From: Spirosoma aerolatum
GTDB taxonomy: Bacteria > Bacteroidota > Bacteroidia > Cytophagales > Spirosomataceae
DNA length: 64,000 nt
Direction of reading: 5' to 3'
Assembly (NCBI RefSeq): GCF_002056795.1
Contig: NZ_CP020104.1
Location: forward strand, 7,387,501 to 7,451,500
Shown: positions 54,906 through 63,833 of the stretch, piece after piece
Numbering within the stretch: position 1 is the first letter of the stretch
How the letters are laid out: each line of letters starts with the position of its first letter
Program-made: the position numbers and the translations under genes
Notes under the pieces: model-generated
The model's input: the letters and a program-made list of their open reading frames with translations, nothing else
The model's database searches: none
Told to the model about the DNA's origin: nothing

Positions 54906-57176
54906 TTATCTCCGTTTAGCCAATTGCTTCATGACCAGCTTCCGAAGCTCGTTCACTTCAGATTTAAGTTGCTGATTGACGACTTGTTGCTTTTTATCGC
55001 TTTCTTCCAGATGACGGTTGTTCTTTTCCAGCTGGATACTGTATAAAGTTAACTCTTCTATTTTCTTGAGCAACAGCGCATTCATTTTAGCCAGATCAAT
55101 CCCCTGTTCTGCCATTTGCTCAGCCGAAGGGATTTCGGGCAGATGGTGATTTTGATGAATAAATTTCTCTACTGAGGCCAAAGAACGAAGTGAGTAGGTA
55201 TGGGTAAAAACAATATCGGCCCAGTCGTCGGGACGATTAACCCGCAACAGGTAGTTCGCCTTCACTACGTCGCCCTGTTCGTTAACTGTTAAAAACTGAT
55301 CCGCTGTGCGAGCCGATGGGCTCTTGTCTGTCAGATTCGTTAGTCGAAGGCCACTGGCATCAGGCGTTTCACTAACTACTTCAAGCCGGGCCGTGGGTGC
55401 CGAGGTACCAATACCTACATTGGCCTTATTTCCCAAAACGACGGCATTACTTACCGCCACCAGGGCATCGGCTCCAATAGCAGTAGCATTGAACAGCGAC
55501 TCCCCATTATCGGCCAAGACGCCAGCCTCAGAACCTAAAAACGTATTTCGGGAGCCTTTGTCATGTTTCCCGGTGTTGTAGCCGATGTAAACGTTATCGT
55601 CAGAATTGATCGAAGCTGGTCCCGCTTTATTACCAATAATGGTATTATTTGATCCAGTAGTTATACTACGCCCCGCATTTACGCCGAAAAACGTATTCCC
55701 TTTACCTGATGTAGTCTGAAAACCAGCCTGATACCCCACAAAGGTGTTTGAATCGGCTACGGCATTATAGCCGGCCTGGTAGCCAATAAAGGTACTTCTT
55801 TTTCCGGTTTGATTCGTGAAACCGGCTTTAGAGCCCATCATGACATTCCCGTCTACTGTATTATTAAAACCAGCGCTGTCGCCGATCATTACATTTTTGT
55901 TGCCGATTTGGTTTTTGTTGGCAGCCCTCAGCCCAACCGACACGTTATTGGAGCCAGATGTGTTACTCAGCCCATTGGCAATTCCTAAAAACGTATTGCC
56001 TACTCCTGTTGTATTGAATGAGCCAGTATTGCTACCCATAAAAGCGTTACTGTCACCAGTCGTGTTGTTATACCCAGCAGAATTACCAATAAACAGGTTT
56101 CCAAAACCGGTTGTGTTTGTATAGCCCGAATTATTACCGATGAATACGTTTTGAGAACCCGTCGTATTATTCAGACCTGCATATGCACCGATAAAGGCGT
56201 TGAAGTTACCCGAAACCGTACTATAGCCAGCGTTAATACCAATCATTGTATTGTTTAACCCAACCGTATTGGATAACCCTGCGTTGCTGCCTAAAAAGGT
56301 ACTTCCTCCACCAGTAGTATTGGCCTGACCCGCAGCGTTACCGATAAATGTATTACCGGTACCGGTCGTTGTATTCAACCCCGCATTGTAGCCAAGAAAT
56401 GAATTCTGATAGCCCGTTGTCACATTGCTTCCGGCCCCAAACCCAACGAAGGCATTCTGATAACCCGTTGTGTTGAGGCTGCCAGCCCCTCCGCCCAAAA
56501 AGGTATTATTAGCCCCTGTTGTGTTAGCCTGCCCTGCCGAACTTCCCAGAAATGTATTGTTAGAGCCAGTCGTATTGCTATTACCAGCCTGATACCCAAA
56601 ATACGAATTACCGGACCCACTTGTATTGGCATACCCGGAATTAGCCCCCATAAAGGTATTTGAGAAGCCACTGTCGTTTGAATAGCCGGCATTGTTGCCT
56701 ACAAATGCGTTGTTAAAACCAATTGTATTGGTTCGACCAGCGCCGTTCCCGACAAACACGTTAAAACTGGCGGTAAGCGTAGAGAAACCCGCTTCATAAC
56801 CTACAAAGGTATTTCGATTGCCACTGGTCAGGGCCTGGCCGGAAAAAGAGCCGAAGAAGGTGTTATAGCTGCCCGTCGTATTCGATGTACCAGCCCGGTT
56901 GCCGATAAAAGAGTTATCAACACCGAGGGTATTAAATTTACCGGCCGCACTACCAATAAACGTATTTTCGTTTCCTTGTGTATTCGTTTGGCCTGCCTGA
57001 AATCCTAAAAAAGAGTTGTTGCTCCCCTGCATTGAGCCATTACCCGCCGAAGGACCAGCCAGGGTATTGTAGGAACCAGGTAAAGATGCGTTGGCCGAAT
57101 TAGCTACATAGCTATTCTGCGCCACTAACGTTTTCGTTGAGAGTAAGAGAAGAAAAGCCGGTATAATTATACGCAT
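54906..57176 (-). CDS. surface protein with about 29 tandem 17-residue repeats and coiled-coil tail domain
   Basis: 756 residues. Signal peptide MRIIIPAFLLLLSTKTLVAQ, then about 29 units of 17 residues with consensus NTTGSNNTFLGSSAGQA, matching beta-solenoid or trimeric-adhesin-like stalks. The last 200 residues hold a globular part (VGIGTSAPTARLEV), then the Bacteroidota tail module DDWADIVFTHTYSLRSL ... NHHLPEIPSAEQMAEQGIDL and a C-terminal coiled coil (LLLKKIEELTLYSIQLEKNN), which probably trimerises or acts as a peptidase-S74-like chaperone region. No T9SS domain. The repeat DNA is a 51-bp period but codons vary, so the repeats are old. ATG at 57176 is chosen. Confidence 0.85.
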   Translation of the reverse strand: MRIIIPAFLLLLSTKTLVAQNSYVANSANASLPGSYNTLAGPSAGNGSMQGSNNSFLGFQAGQTNTQGNENTFIGSAAGKFNTLGVDNSFIGNRAGTSNTTGSYNTFFGSFSGQALTSGNRNTFVGYEAGFSTLTASFNVFVGNGAGRTNTIGFNNAFVGNNAGYSNDSGFSNTFMGANSGYANTSGSGNSYFGYQAGNSNTTGSNNTFLGSSAGQANTTGANNTFLGGGAGSLNTTGYQNAFVGFGAGSNVTTGYQNSFLGYNAGLNTTTGTGNTFIGNAAGQANTTGGGSTFLGSNAGLSNTVGLNNTMIGINAGYSTVSGNFNAFIGAYAGLNNTTGSQNVFIGNNSGYTNTTGFGNLFIGNSAGYNNTTGDSNAFMGSNTGSFNTTGVGNTFLGIANGLSNTSGSNNVSVGLRAANKNQIGNKNVMIGDSAGFNNTVDGNVMMGSKAGFTNQTGKRSTFIGYQAGYNAVADSNTFVGYQAGFQTTSGKGNTFFGVNAGRSITTGSNNTIIGNKAGPASINSDDNVYIGYNTGKHDKGSRNTFLGSEAGVLADNGESLFNATAIGADALVAVSNAVVLGNKANVGIGTSAPTARLEVVSETPDASGLRLTNLTDKSPSARTADQFLTVNEQGDVVKANYLLRVNRPDDWADIVFTHTYSLRSLASVEKFIHQNHHLPEIPSAEQMAEQGIDLAKMNALLLKKIEELTLYSIQLEKNNRHLEESDKKQQVVNQQLKSEVNELRKLVMKQLAKRR

Positions 57177-57569
57177 ACTGGAACAGTTTATTAGTATACA
57201 TAGGGCATGAAAACTACTCAATAGGTCAACTATTCCCTATCAGTGAACTTACAAGCAAACATCTAGCCAAACCTGTATTCAGAATTTGTATTTCCGTAAA
57301 TTAACGATGTAGCAACCCCCTGCTAGCGATTTAGTAAGTATTAGAAGCCAATTTTATTATTTCAACCATTCCAAGTTACTAACAGCGAATAAATAAGATA
57401 CTTTAATAAATTAAACATATTGACGTTTTTGGCCCGGTTTTAGCTGTATACTAGTTCAGTATCCCTTTTAATAGACATTAATCTATATTTTACATTTTTT
57501 ATTTCCAGGGGATTATTAGTTTATAAATATATGAAACAGTAAACAATACACTAATAAGCTCTCTTCGCT
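57177..57569. other. AT-rich divergent intergenic region
   Basis: About 390 bp between two divergent genes. Only promoter-type AT-rich sequence is seen, with no clear repeat, RNA gene or small frame above 15 codons. Confidence 0.5.
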
Positions 57570-59504
57570 ATGCTTGCCGAGACCTATATAACAGCCGCCA
57601 ACACTGATTTTATACCTGATACAATTACCTACGATACTTATACTACGGCCGCTAACACCGATTTTACGCCTAGTACAACTATAAACGTTCAGATGATTGT
57701 CGCCAATCCTGATCTGTTCACACCAGCTGTTCAATGGAATAATGGCAAAGCCCGTATTATAAATACAAAGCAACCCGATCTTGGCGGTGGTGAGTATACA
57801 TTCTACTATATAGGCGGGATGCCGGCCGTTACAAGCCTGCCAACCACATACGATTTCCGGCCAGGCGATAGTATCTCTATCATTATGGGGATAGCCAATT
57901 TACCCAATGCCCCTTATAACTGGATACGCAAAGCCTTTACCCAAATCTTTTTAGGCACAGATCCTCTACCCACAGACCCATCACTGCTACCCTATAAAGT
58001 AACACGTCCACCCTGGTTGGCTCCGACTGACATCTGGGTACCACGGGGTATGAAAGAAGCTCCTACGATGACTCTGCCCGACAATCGGGTATTTACCATT
58101 GTGCAAAAGCGTACAGATATTACGTCTGATAGCATTGTCTCGGCCAGGAAGGGAGGAGTACTAGCCATAATGGATAGCTCTCTAAGCAATGGTCAACGAG
58201 TGAATTGGACGCACAGCATTAACCTGGCTGTTCCGGGCGCCCCTGGGCCCTATACCGGTACCGAAGCCGGGGCCTACCCCGGCAAGAGCCTCAGCACCGA
58301 CGACATCAACCGTGCCAGCAATACCATCCCATGCGCCCTCTTCGAAGCCAATGAGATTCAGGAAGGGGCTTATGGTATGCCAGATACGGCCCCCCAATAC
58401 TCAGCCTGGTACGAAGCCAGGCGACGAAAATATGCCGACCCTACGCTCAACTCGCTGGGCATTCCCTACCGAGACTTTGGTACCTATGGCGGCACAGCCA
58501 ACTACAACGGCGATCCCTGGAACTATCAGGTACCAGGGGGGGGGAATACCATGCCCAATAATGCCCTCTTCAAAAGTAAAATCCTGTCGGTGGATGGGGC
58601 CCGGCAAACCTGCAACTATTTTGCGATTCTGAAAGACAAGGGCGTAGGGGCTATCATCAAGCACTATGCCGACACGCCTGACTATGCCAGCCGGTATTAC
58701 AACAAGGCGTTTGCCGCCGAGGTGATGGCCAAAGGCATGGATGAGACACGGCCCGGCATTGCCCCTTCTAAGCTCATCTACCTGGATTGGGGAAAGGTAG
58801 AAGGGCTTGGTTCAGATAATGTAGCCTTACACAATGGCTACCATTATATCCGGCAGGTAGGTAATCTGGGTGCCATTAATACCGACCGACATCCTCAGGT
58901 AGACTACGACTGGCAGGTAGGCAACATCTTCTGCATTGGTTTCTGCCGCACCATTGGCTACATGGTGTTCGATGTCAGAAGCCAGTATGACCAGTATGGA
59001 ACAAACCCCAATGAGGTCAAAGCGAACGATCCGAATGCAGGACCCGGCAACTGGACCTGGCAACCCAAAGTAGCCAACACCCCAGCGCCCATTACCTCGG
59101 CCGGTTACCCAACCGAGCCCTGCCGATGGCACGATGCGGGCTTCGAAGCCGCTTACTACTACGCTCAATGTGCCCGCACCGAGGGCACACCCTGGCAGTA
59201 CTGCCGCTATCAGTTCAAGGATACCGGGGTCTGGGTCGAGCCCAAAACCGATGGCACCACCATTCTGGAACATGCGTCGGCCTTCGATGGGCCTTATGTC
59301 AACACCCCTAACGCCCGTCGGGGTCGCCCCGATGCGATGTACCGTATCAAGGAGAATGCGGTGGATGTGTGGGTGTTCGATCCGAGTCGGGGCAAGAACA
59401 GTTACGAGACGTTGGTTCTCAATCCGGTACCCAATGTCATGATCGAGGTGAACGTACAGGGAAGCAAGCTGGCCCTGTTCAACACCGTCCAATTCCTTTT
59501 TTGA
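57570..59504 (+). CDS. hypothetical protein, 644 residues
   Basis: Not recognised. There is no signal peptide or membrane helix. The first 30 residues hold a duplicated motif, TAANTDFIPDTITYD and TAANTDFTPSTTI. The central part is rich in Asp, Pro, Tyr and Trp (RPPWLAPTDIWVPRGM; NYNGDPWNYQVPGGGNT; WEARRRKYADP-type segments), like extracellular carbohydrate-active or phage-structural proteins, but no catalytic motif can be named. The 3' half is clearly higher in GC than the 5' third, which suggests a mosaic gene. The small CBM-like gene follows at 76 bp in the same direction and may be a partner. Confidence 0.7.
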   Translation: MLAETYITAANTDFIPDTITYDTYTTAANTDFTPSTTINVQMIVANPDLFTPAVQWNNGKARIINTKQPDLGGGEYTFYYIGGMPAVTSLPTTYDFRPGDSISIIMGIANLPNAPYNWIRKAFTQIFLGTDPLPTDPSLLPYKVTRPPWLAPTDIWVPRGMKEAPTMTLPDNRVFTIVQKRTDITSDSIVSARKGGVLAIMDSSLSNGQRVNWTHSINLAVPGAPGPYTGTEAGAYPGKSLSTDDINRASNTIPCALFEANEIQEGAYGMPDTAPQYSAWYEARRRKYADPTLNSLGIPYRDFGTYGGTANYNGDPWNYQVPGGGNTMPNNALFKSKILSVDGARQTCNYFAILKDKGVGAIIKHYADTPDYASRYYNKAFAAEVMAKGMDETRPGIAPSKLIYLDWGKVEGLGSDNVALHNGYHYIRQVGNLGAINTDRHPQVDYDWQVGNIFCIGFCRTIGYMVFDVRSQYDQYGTNPNEVKANDPNAGPGNWTWQPKVANTPAPITSAGYPTEPCRWHDAGFEAAYYYAQCARTEGTPWQYCRYQFKDTGVWVEPKTDGTTILEHASAFDGPYVNTPNARRGRPDAMYRIKENAVDVWVFDPSRGKNSYETLVLNPVPNVMIEVNVQGSKLALFNTVQFLF

Positions 59505-59580
59505 CCCACCAAATTTATAACACATGAATAGTACCCCATAAACAATGAATATAACCAGAACCTAAATCAGCAGAACTAGT

Positions 59581-60192
59581 ATGGCAATCGGCACACAACT
59601 AGTACGTATCCGTCGCACCAGCGATGGGCAGGAAATTTACCAGGCAACCACGACGCGTGATACCGACGTCTACCCACTTACCAGTGCGGGACAGGCAGCG
59701 TTTGAGGCAGCGGCAAGTGCGGGAAGTTTTACCCTTACAGTAGATAATGGAGCAATAATACCGGCGGGTACGCGCCCACCGCTTGTCAAACCAGGTACAG
59801 GACCTGGTGCGGCTTTCTCTCAAAAGATACAGGCCGAAGATGCAACGGGTACAGGCACTTACACCGGCCAATCGGGCGACAATACCCTAAAAGGCCCTTA
59901 TACGTCCAGCAGCGATTACCTGCTTTATGCCATAACCGATGCTCCTAGTACAGCCTCCAACTACACGTTAGCCATCCGCTACCAAACCAATTCCCAGACG
60001 CCGGGTACTGCTACAGTCATTGTCAATTCGACTACTACAATCGACTTCCCGCTAGAGGGCACTGATGGCGGAAAGCGTACGTATACTATGGGTATTTCAT
60101 TGAATGCAGGTAGCAACCGGATTCGGATACAAGGCAAATCGGGTACATCTTTTTATCAGGACTATATTCTTGTTACACGCCCAGCCAGTTAA
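59581..60192 (+). CDS. protein with C-terminal CBM6/35-like domain
   Basis: 203 residues. Residues 1-70 (MAIGTQLVRIRRTSDGQEIY ...) are an unrecognised module; then a PGTGPG linker and a beta-sandwich that fits carbohydrate-binding module families 6/35: QAEDATGTGTYTGQSGDN, the central YTLAIRYQTNS, then GSNRIRIQGKSG and FYQDYILV at the end. No signal peptide is seen, as in the 644-residue neighbour upstream, so both may leave the cell by a non-classical route or be structural proteins. Confidence 0.65.
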   Translation: MAIGTQLVRIRRTSDGQEIYQATTTRDTDVYPLTSAGQAAFEAAASAGSFTLTVDNGAIIPAGTRPPLVKPGTGPGAAFSQKIQAEDATGTGTYTGQSGDNTLKGPYTSSSDYLLYAITDAPSTASNYTLAIRYQTNSQTPGTATVIVNSTTTIDFPLEGTDGGKRTYTMGISLNAGSNRIRIQGKSGTSFYQDYILVTRPAS

Positions 60193-60266
60193 TAATCCAC
60201 GGGATCACACTAAAACTGACTTAACTGGGTACGTAGGCTATTTTTACCCTTGTCATTTTACAAATC

Positions 60267-60310
60267 TGACACACCGGGAAGGCTTCGAACCTCCAACCTG
60301 CGGTTTTGGA
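60267..60310 (-). tRNA. tRNA-Trp 3' half (fragment, not functional)
   Basis: On the minus strand the sequence has the anticodon loop TCCAAA (anticodon CCA), its 3' stem ACCGC, AGGTT variable region, the T arm GGAGG-TTCGAAG-CCTTC and an acceptor 3' strand ending TGTCA. Nothing upstream supplies the 5' half: the needed GCGGT strand and D arm are missing. It is a broken tRNA-Trp or the remnant of an integration site. Confidence 0.75.
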
Positions 60311-60371
60311 TGGGGAATACAAATACTGCGGGTGAACAGTCGTGGGGTAATTACCTGGTGAGTGTCGATGA

Positions 60372-60470
60372 GATGTAGAAACAAACGGGGTGCAATCGGT
60401 TATCAAACGTGCCAGAGCTGAAAGAAGCGAAATTTCAGATTTTGATGGGTACGTTGACGACTATTTTTAA
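60372..60470 (+). pseudogene. C-terminal fragment of an unknown gene
   Basis: An open stretch bounded by stops encodes 32 residues ending SEISDFDGYVDDYF, a composition typical of a protein C terminus. There is no start codon suited to it and no family is recognised. Confidence 0.35.
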
Positions 60471-60471
60471 G

Positions 60472-60519
60472 CCCCAGCGGTAGTAACTACAGCATTGACC
60501 GCACCCATTACCGCTGGGG
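60472..60519. repeat. 11-bp inverted repeat
   Basis: CCCCAGCGGTA (60472-60482) and TACCGCTGGGG (60509-60519) pair perfectly, right behind the stop of the upstream fragment. Possible terminator remnant, no U-run. Confidence 0.6.
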
Positions 60520-60692
60520 CGACAATAGGCTCAGTTTTGAATCCGGCCATTTACGGGATGGCCGGACTGGCGACGGGCGCGTCAATCGCGATTTACGACT
60601 TCTTCGTCTCTAAAAAAGTCCGGCGCGAAAAACTGGCAGCCAATAGGTATTCATATCGATACCGCAGAAAAGGAATTCAGCAGAGCCCGTAG
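60495..60692 (+). CDS. doubtful small open frame in the degenerate region
   Basis: 65 codons from a TTG, MTAPITAGATIGSVLNPAIY with one hydrophobic segment (GMAGLATGASIAIYDFF) and a basic tail (SKKVRREKLAANRYSYRYRR). The start lies inside the inverted repeat. It could be a small membrane protein or a remnant of a mobile element. Confidence 0.3.
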   Translation: MTAPITAGATIGSVLNPAIYGMAGLATGASIAIYDFFVSKKVRREKLAANRYSYRYRRKGIQQSP

Positions 60693-60902
60693 CCGCTAGT
60701 TAGCTAATCATCGTGTCAAGATATCAAAAGTCCAGGGCACTTCTGTCGTATTGTATAGTTAAGTCGATTAGGAACGTAGCGACTAGAAGCGTACCAGGAA
60801 ACTATAGTTTTACCCTGTCGAGAACTAAGACGATAATAAAAAATAAAGCCGTATTGTCACAAAACCACCCTTAGCTGGTCTTAGCTTAAAACGCTAACGC
60901 CA

Positions 60903-61478
60903 ATGGATACTCCGTTTTTACCCCCCATTGAAAAGCCCAAAAGCTTACTTTGGAAGTTGCTCTACTTTTTTACCCGGAAACGGTTCGGCAAAGTCATTAC
61001 GCCCCTGAAAGTAATGGCCGTCCGTTTGCCCATCGCTTTCGGTTCCTTTTCAGGTAAAATTGCTCAGCTTGATAAAAAGCTCCAATTACCTGCCGAAACG
61101 GTTATGCTGGTGCGGGAACGGGTAGCCCAACTCAATGTGTGCCTGTTCTGCATCGATATAGGCCGGGCTTACACCATTATGGCCTCCATGAACCAGGCCA
61201 AGTTCGATGCCTTATCAGACTACATGCACAGTCCACTCTTTTCGGAAAAGGAAAAGGTGTTGCTTGATTTTGTCAGTCGGCTAACCCGGGACCGCCAGAT
61301 GGATTCCGAGCTGTTCCATAAACTGGCCCAACACTATGACGAGCGCGCAATCTGCGAGATTGTCTGGATAGTAGCCTCTGAATTTTATTATAACATCGGT
61401 AATATTGGCCTAAATATTCATTCCGACATGATCTGTGATCTAGCGCAAAAAAAGCAGCTCAACCCGTTACCGACTTAG
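60903..61478 (+). CDS. carboxymuconolactone decarboxylase (AhpD-like) family protein
   Basis: 191 residues. The all-helical CMD domain carries the redox-type cysteine pair CLFC (C80, C83) after LPAETVMLVRERVAQLNV; the histidine often found three residues after the second Cys is replaced by glycine (CIDIG). It starts 61 bp before an ECF41 sigma factor. In ECF41 systems this neighbour gene, one of the COE types (carboxymuconolactone decarboxylase, oxidoreductase, epimerase), is the main sigma target, so a self-regulated pair is likely. Reaction unknown. Confidence 0.87.
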   Translation: MDTPFLPPIEKPKSLLWKLLYFFTRKRFGKVITPLKVMAVRLPIAFGSFSGKIAQLDKKLQLPAETVMLVRERVAQLNVCLFCIDIGRAYTIMASMNQAKFDALSDYMHSPLFSEKEKVLLDFVSRLTRDRQMDSELFHKLAQHYDERAICEIVWIVASEFYYNIGNIGLNIHSDMICDLAQKKQLNPLPT

Positions 61479-61538
61479 TTCCTACGGTGTAAACCAGCAA
61501 AATGTAGGTTAAGAACATTGACCAGCTTTTAACTGCTT

Positions 61539-62405
61539 ATGGTGATTAGTGCTCAAGTGCTTCTACTTCGTCCCTACCTGTTTCGCATTGCCTATGACAT
61601 GCTGGGTATGATCGAAGAAGCCGAAGACATCGTTCAGGACGTCTACGAAAAATGGCTGTCGGTGGATAGGGTCAACGACCCAAAGGCCTACCTGGGCCGA
61701 ATGACGGTCAATAAGAGCATCAACCGGCTCCAGGAGCTGAAAAAACAGCGGGAAAGCTACACGGGTCCCTGGCTGCCTGAACCTTACATTACCCTGGATG
61801 AGGAGCAGCCTCCAACGATTGAATACGGCCTGCTGTTTCTGATGGAACGGCTAACCCCCGTTGAACGGGCCGTATTTATTCTTAAGGAAAGTTTTTCAGA
61901 AGACTATCGCAATATCGCTGAACTCACCGGCCAATCAGCCGACAACTGCCGTCAGTTACTCCACCGGGCGCGAGCTAAACTCACCAGAGTCAAACCCCAG
62001 CCAGTCGAACCAGCAACCCAGCGCGCCCTTACGCAGGCGTTCCTAACCGCTTTACAGCAGCAGGATCGCCATGCGCTCAATCAGTTGCTTCGATCAGACA
62101 TTGACTTATTCAGTGATGGAGGAGGCAAACGGGCCGCTGGCCTGAAGCCCCTGTCTGGCCTTCAGAAGGTGTTACGGTTTTTGCTCGGTGTCATGCAGTT
62201 ACCAGAGAATCAGGGCAATGAATTTATTCACCGACCTGCTTATGTCAATGGGCAACCTGCCTCCCTTATTTTTCACAGGGAAACGGGCGAACTGGATTCG
62301 ATGACCTACATTGCCTCGGATGCCACTCAAATCACCCGGCTTTTGTATGTGCGGAACCCCGACAAACTCCATATTCAATCAGCATTGCCTGATAAGTCCT
62401 CCTAG
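61539..62405 (+). CDS. ECF41-type RNA polymerase sigma factor
   Basis: 288 residues. Sigma region 2 is RPYLFRIAYDMLGMIEEAED with DIVQDVYEKWL, region 4 is RLTPVERAVFILKESFSEDY and NIAELTGQSADNCRQLLHRA, and the linker carries the ECF41 signature WLPEP (GPWLPEPYITL). The C terminus (after residue 165) is the SnoaL/NTF2-like extension that regulates ECF41 proteins in place of an anti-sigma factor; its LFSDGGGK is the conserved DGGGK motif. The neighbouring CMD gene fits the family arrangement. Signal sensed unknown. Confidence 0.92.
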   Translation: MVISAQVLLLRPYLFRIAYDMLGMIEEAEDIVQDVYEKWLSVDRVNDPKAYLGRMTVNKSINRLQELKKQRESYTGPWLPEPYITLDEEQPPTIEYGLLFLMERLTPVERAVFILKESFSEDYRNIAELTGQSADNCRQLLHRARAKLTRVKPQPVEPATQRALTQAFLTALQQQDRHALNQLLRSDIDLFSDGGGKRAAGLKPLSGLQKVLRFLLGVMQLPENQGNEFIHRPAYVNGQPASLIFHRETGELDSMTYIASDATQITRLLYVRNPDKLHIQSALPDKSS

Positions 62406-62663
62406 GTAAAGCCTGTTTATGGGAAGAACTGGCCCCTATTTCTGAGTTACAAGTGTTGCCTAAACTCATTTGAACTATCAAAATGATACGTTGTTTTTCG
62501 AGATGACATTTTGAGACGGCTGAGTAGACCTGAGTAGGGGTAAGCCAATAGTGTTGTATTCTATCTCGGGAAAACGGGCGTGGCTGTTGCACAACTCCGT
62601 TTTCTACGTTGATTTTTCATTGCCTGATAAGCTAATGGGATTTCTTGCTATTGTCTTCTCATC
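62406..62663. other. spacer between sigma factor gene and IS1182 element
   Basis: Contains GGCTGTTGCACAACTCCG near 62582-62599, a plausible left terminus of the IS, as it is 70 bp behind the transposase stop. The right end lies outside the window, so the inverted repeat cannot be confirmed. No gene is supported. Confidence 0.4.
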
Positions 62664-63214
62664 TCAGTTGAGAAAAAGCGTGGCCAAGTCTAGAAAAAGG
62701 CCTTGAGAAGCCGATGACCATTCCACTCTTAGGGCTATGGCCTGGCTGAGAGTGGACTTGGTGGTGAACTTCATGTACTTCTTCAAATTGAAGGCAATTG
62801 CCGCCATCAGCATCACCTTGTGAGCCCCAGCTTTACCCCGCACATTAATCTTGCATAACCCATTGTACTCCACCAGACTACCTAAGACCGGCTCCACCGT
62901 CCGTTGACGAAGCTTTTTCATGCGCTTGCCCCGCCGACCTTGCTGGCGCTCCAAGGCTCGACGATAGAACGGATCATAGGCCGTCCGGATAAATTGTCGG
63001 CATTGGCTTTTGGGTACACAGGTGGGTTTAAGCGGACATTGTTTGCAGTCCTGGTAATCCGCCCGGTAGACTTTCAACAAACCAGTTTCAGCATGGGTGG
63101 CAAAGGTCTTGAAAAGCAATCGCTTGCCAGCGGAACAAGTAAAGTAATCCCCCTCCGAATCATAGGGAAAGCCTTCGATGTGTGGCTTGTAGTGGCCAAA
63201 GACAGGTATCCAGC

Positions 63215-63230
63215 CGCACCGGCGGACCGT
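63215..63230 (-). repeat. micro-insertion copy (16 bp) in the IS1182 transposase
   Basis: Minus strand ACGGTCCGCCGGTGCG between CATTACGG and GCTGG. Removing it joins GWNIT to GWIPVF in frame. Confidence 0.85.
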
Positions 63231-63281
63231 CCGTAATGTTCCACCCTTCCAGCAAGGCGTAGTTGCTGCTGTTTGAGTAAC

Positions 63282-63294
63282 CGCACCGGCCGCC
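63282..63294 (-). repeat. micro-insertion copy (13 bp, shortened) in the IS1182 transposase
   Basis: Minus strand GGCGGCCGGTGCG between ACAGCCG and GTTACTC. Removing it joins ADTA to GYSNSSNYALLEG in frame. It keeps the 3' part of the consensus and is changed at its 5' end. Confidence 0.78.
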
Positions 63295-63485
63295 CGGCTG
63301 TATCAGCCAATATCTCTTCTAAACGTAGTTCATTGGATGCCAACCGCTGCTGAAGCTTGAGGGTGATATCAGGCAGGTATTGGCTGTCCCGGCCATCGGC
63401 AAAATCGGCCTGCACATGACTAATAACGCCTTCGGCGGTATCCACTGCCAGGCTACAAGGGTAGTTGAGTTTGCGGGCTTTACCG

Positions 63486-63501
63486 CCGGGCCGCCGTTGT
63501 G
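63486..63501 (+). repeat. micro-insertion copy (16 bp, opposite orientation) in the IS1182 transposase
   Basis: Plus strand CCGGGCCGCCGTTGTG between TTTACCG and GGCTTAATC, three changes from the consensus. Removing it joins SIKP to GKARKLNY in frame. Confidence 0.8.
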
Positions 63502-63833
63502 GGCTTAATCGAGATGAGCGCATCAGGGTCGGTAGGGCTGTAGTGGGTCTTGTTGCTCAGCAACTGGGCTTTTACGTTGCTAGCGCCTAGGGTTGTCGGT
63601 GCATTCTTCAAGTTTTGCTGATGCTTTTTCAGCCTTCTTAACGGGTGCTCGGCCGCGGTAATAACCGACCCAGTTTGACGGTTGCTGGGCTTCGGGCTCA
63701 CTTTCTCATTCTGATCCTCGACCGATTGGACCAGCTTGGGGCCAGGTAAATTGGGTTGTTTTTCGAGCATCGTTTCCATCAACGCATTCGCTTTGACCGG
63801 AGCAGAATCAATGGCAACCCGCCGACCAGCTAC

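Larger units (their letters stand above)
60193..60902. other. degenerate region with gene remnants and a tRNA fragment
   Basis: About 710 bp holding the tRNA-Trp 3' half (60267-60310), a C-terminal gene fragment (60372-60470), an 11-bp inverted repeat (60472-60519) and a doubtful 65-codon frame (60495-60692). It has the look of a decayed mobile-element edge. From 60693 to 60902 nothing could be recognised. Confidence 0.55.

Noticed and set aside
55000..57100. regular 51-bp repeats that could be taken for a CRISPR or minisatellite array
   Set aside because: The period is a multiple of three, the repeats vary at synonymous and non-synonymous sites and are read as 17-residue protein units; there are no spacer-repeat blocks.
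58827..59525. 232-codon minus-strand open frame
   Set aside because: Antisense to the 644-residue protein gene, in its high-GC half where shadow frames are expected.
60104..60361. 85-codon open frame containing REGFEPPTCGF
   Set aside because: This peptide is the well-known false translation of the antisense of a tRNA 3' end; the stretch is the tRNA-Trp fragment.
62332..62592. 86-codon minus-strand open frame
   Set aside because: It overlaps the sigma factor 3' end and the probable IS terminus and shows no protein-like pattern.
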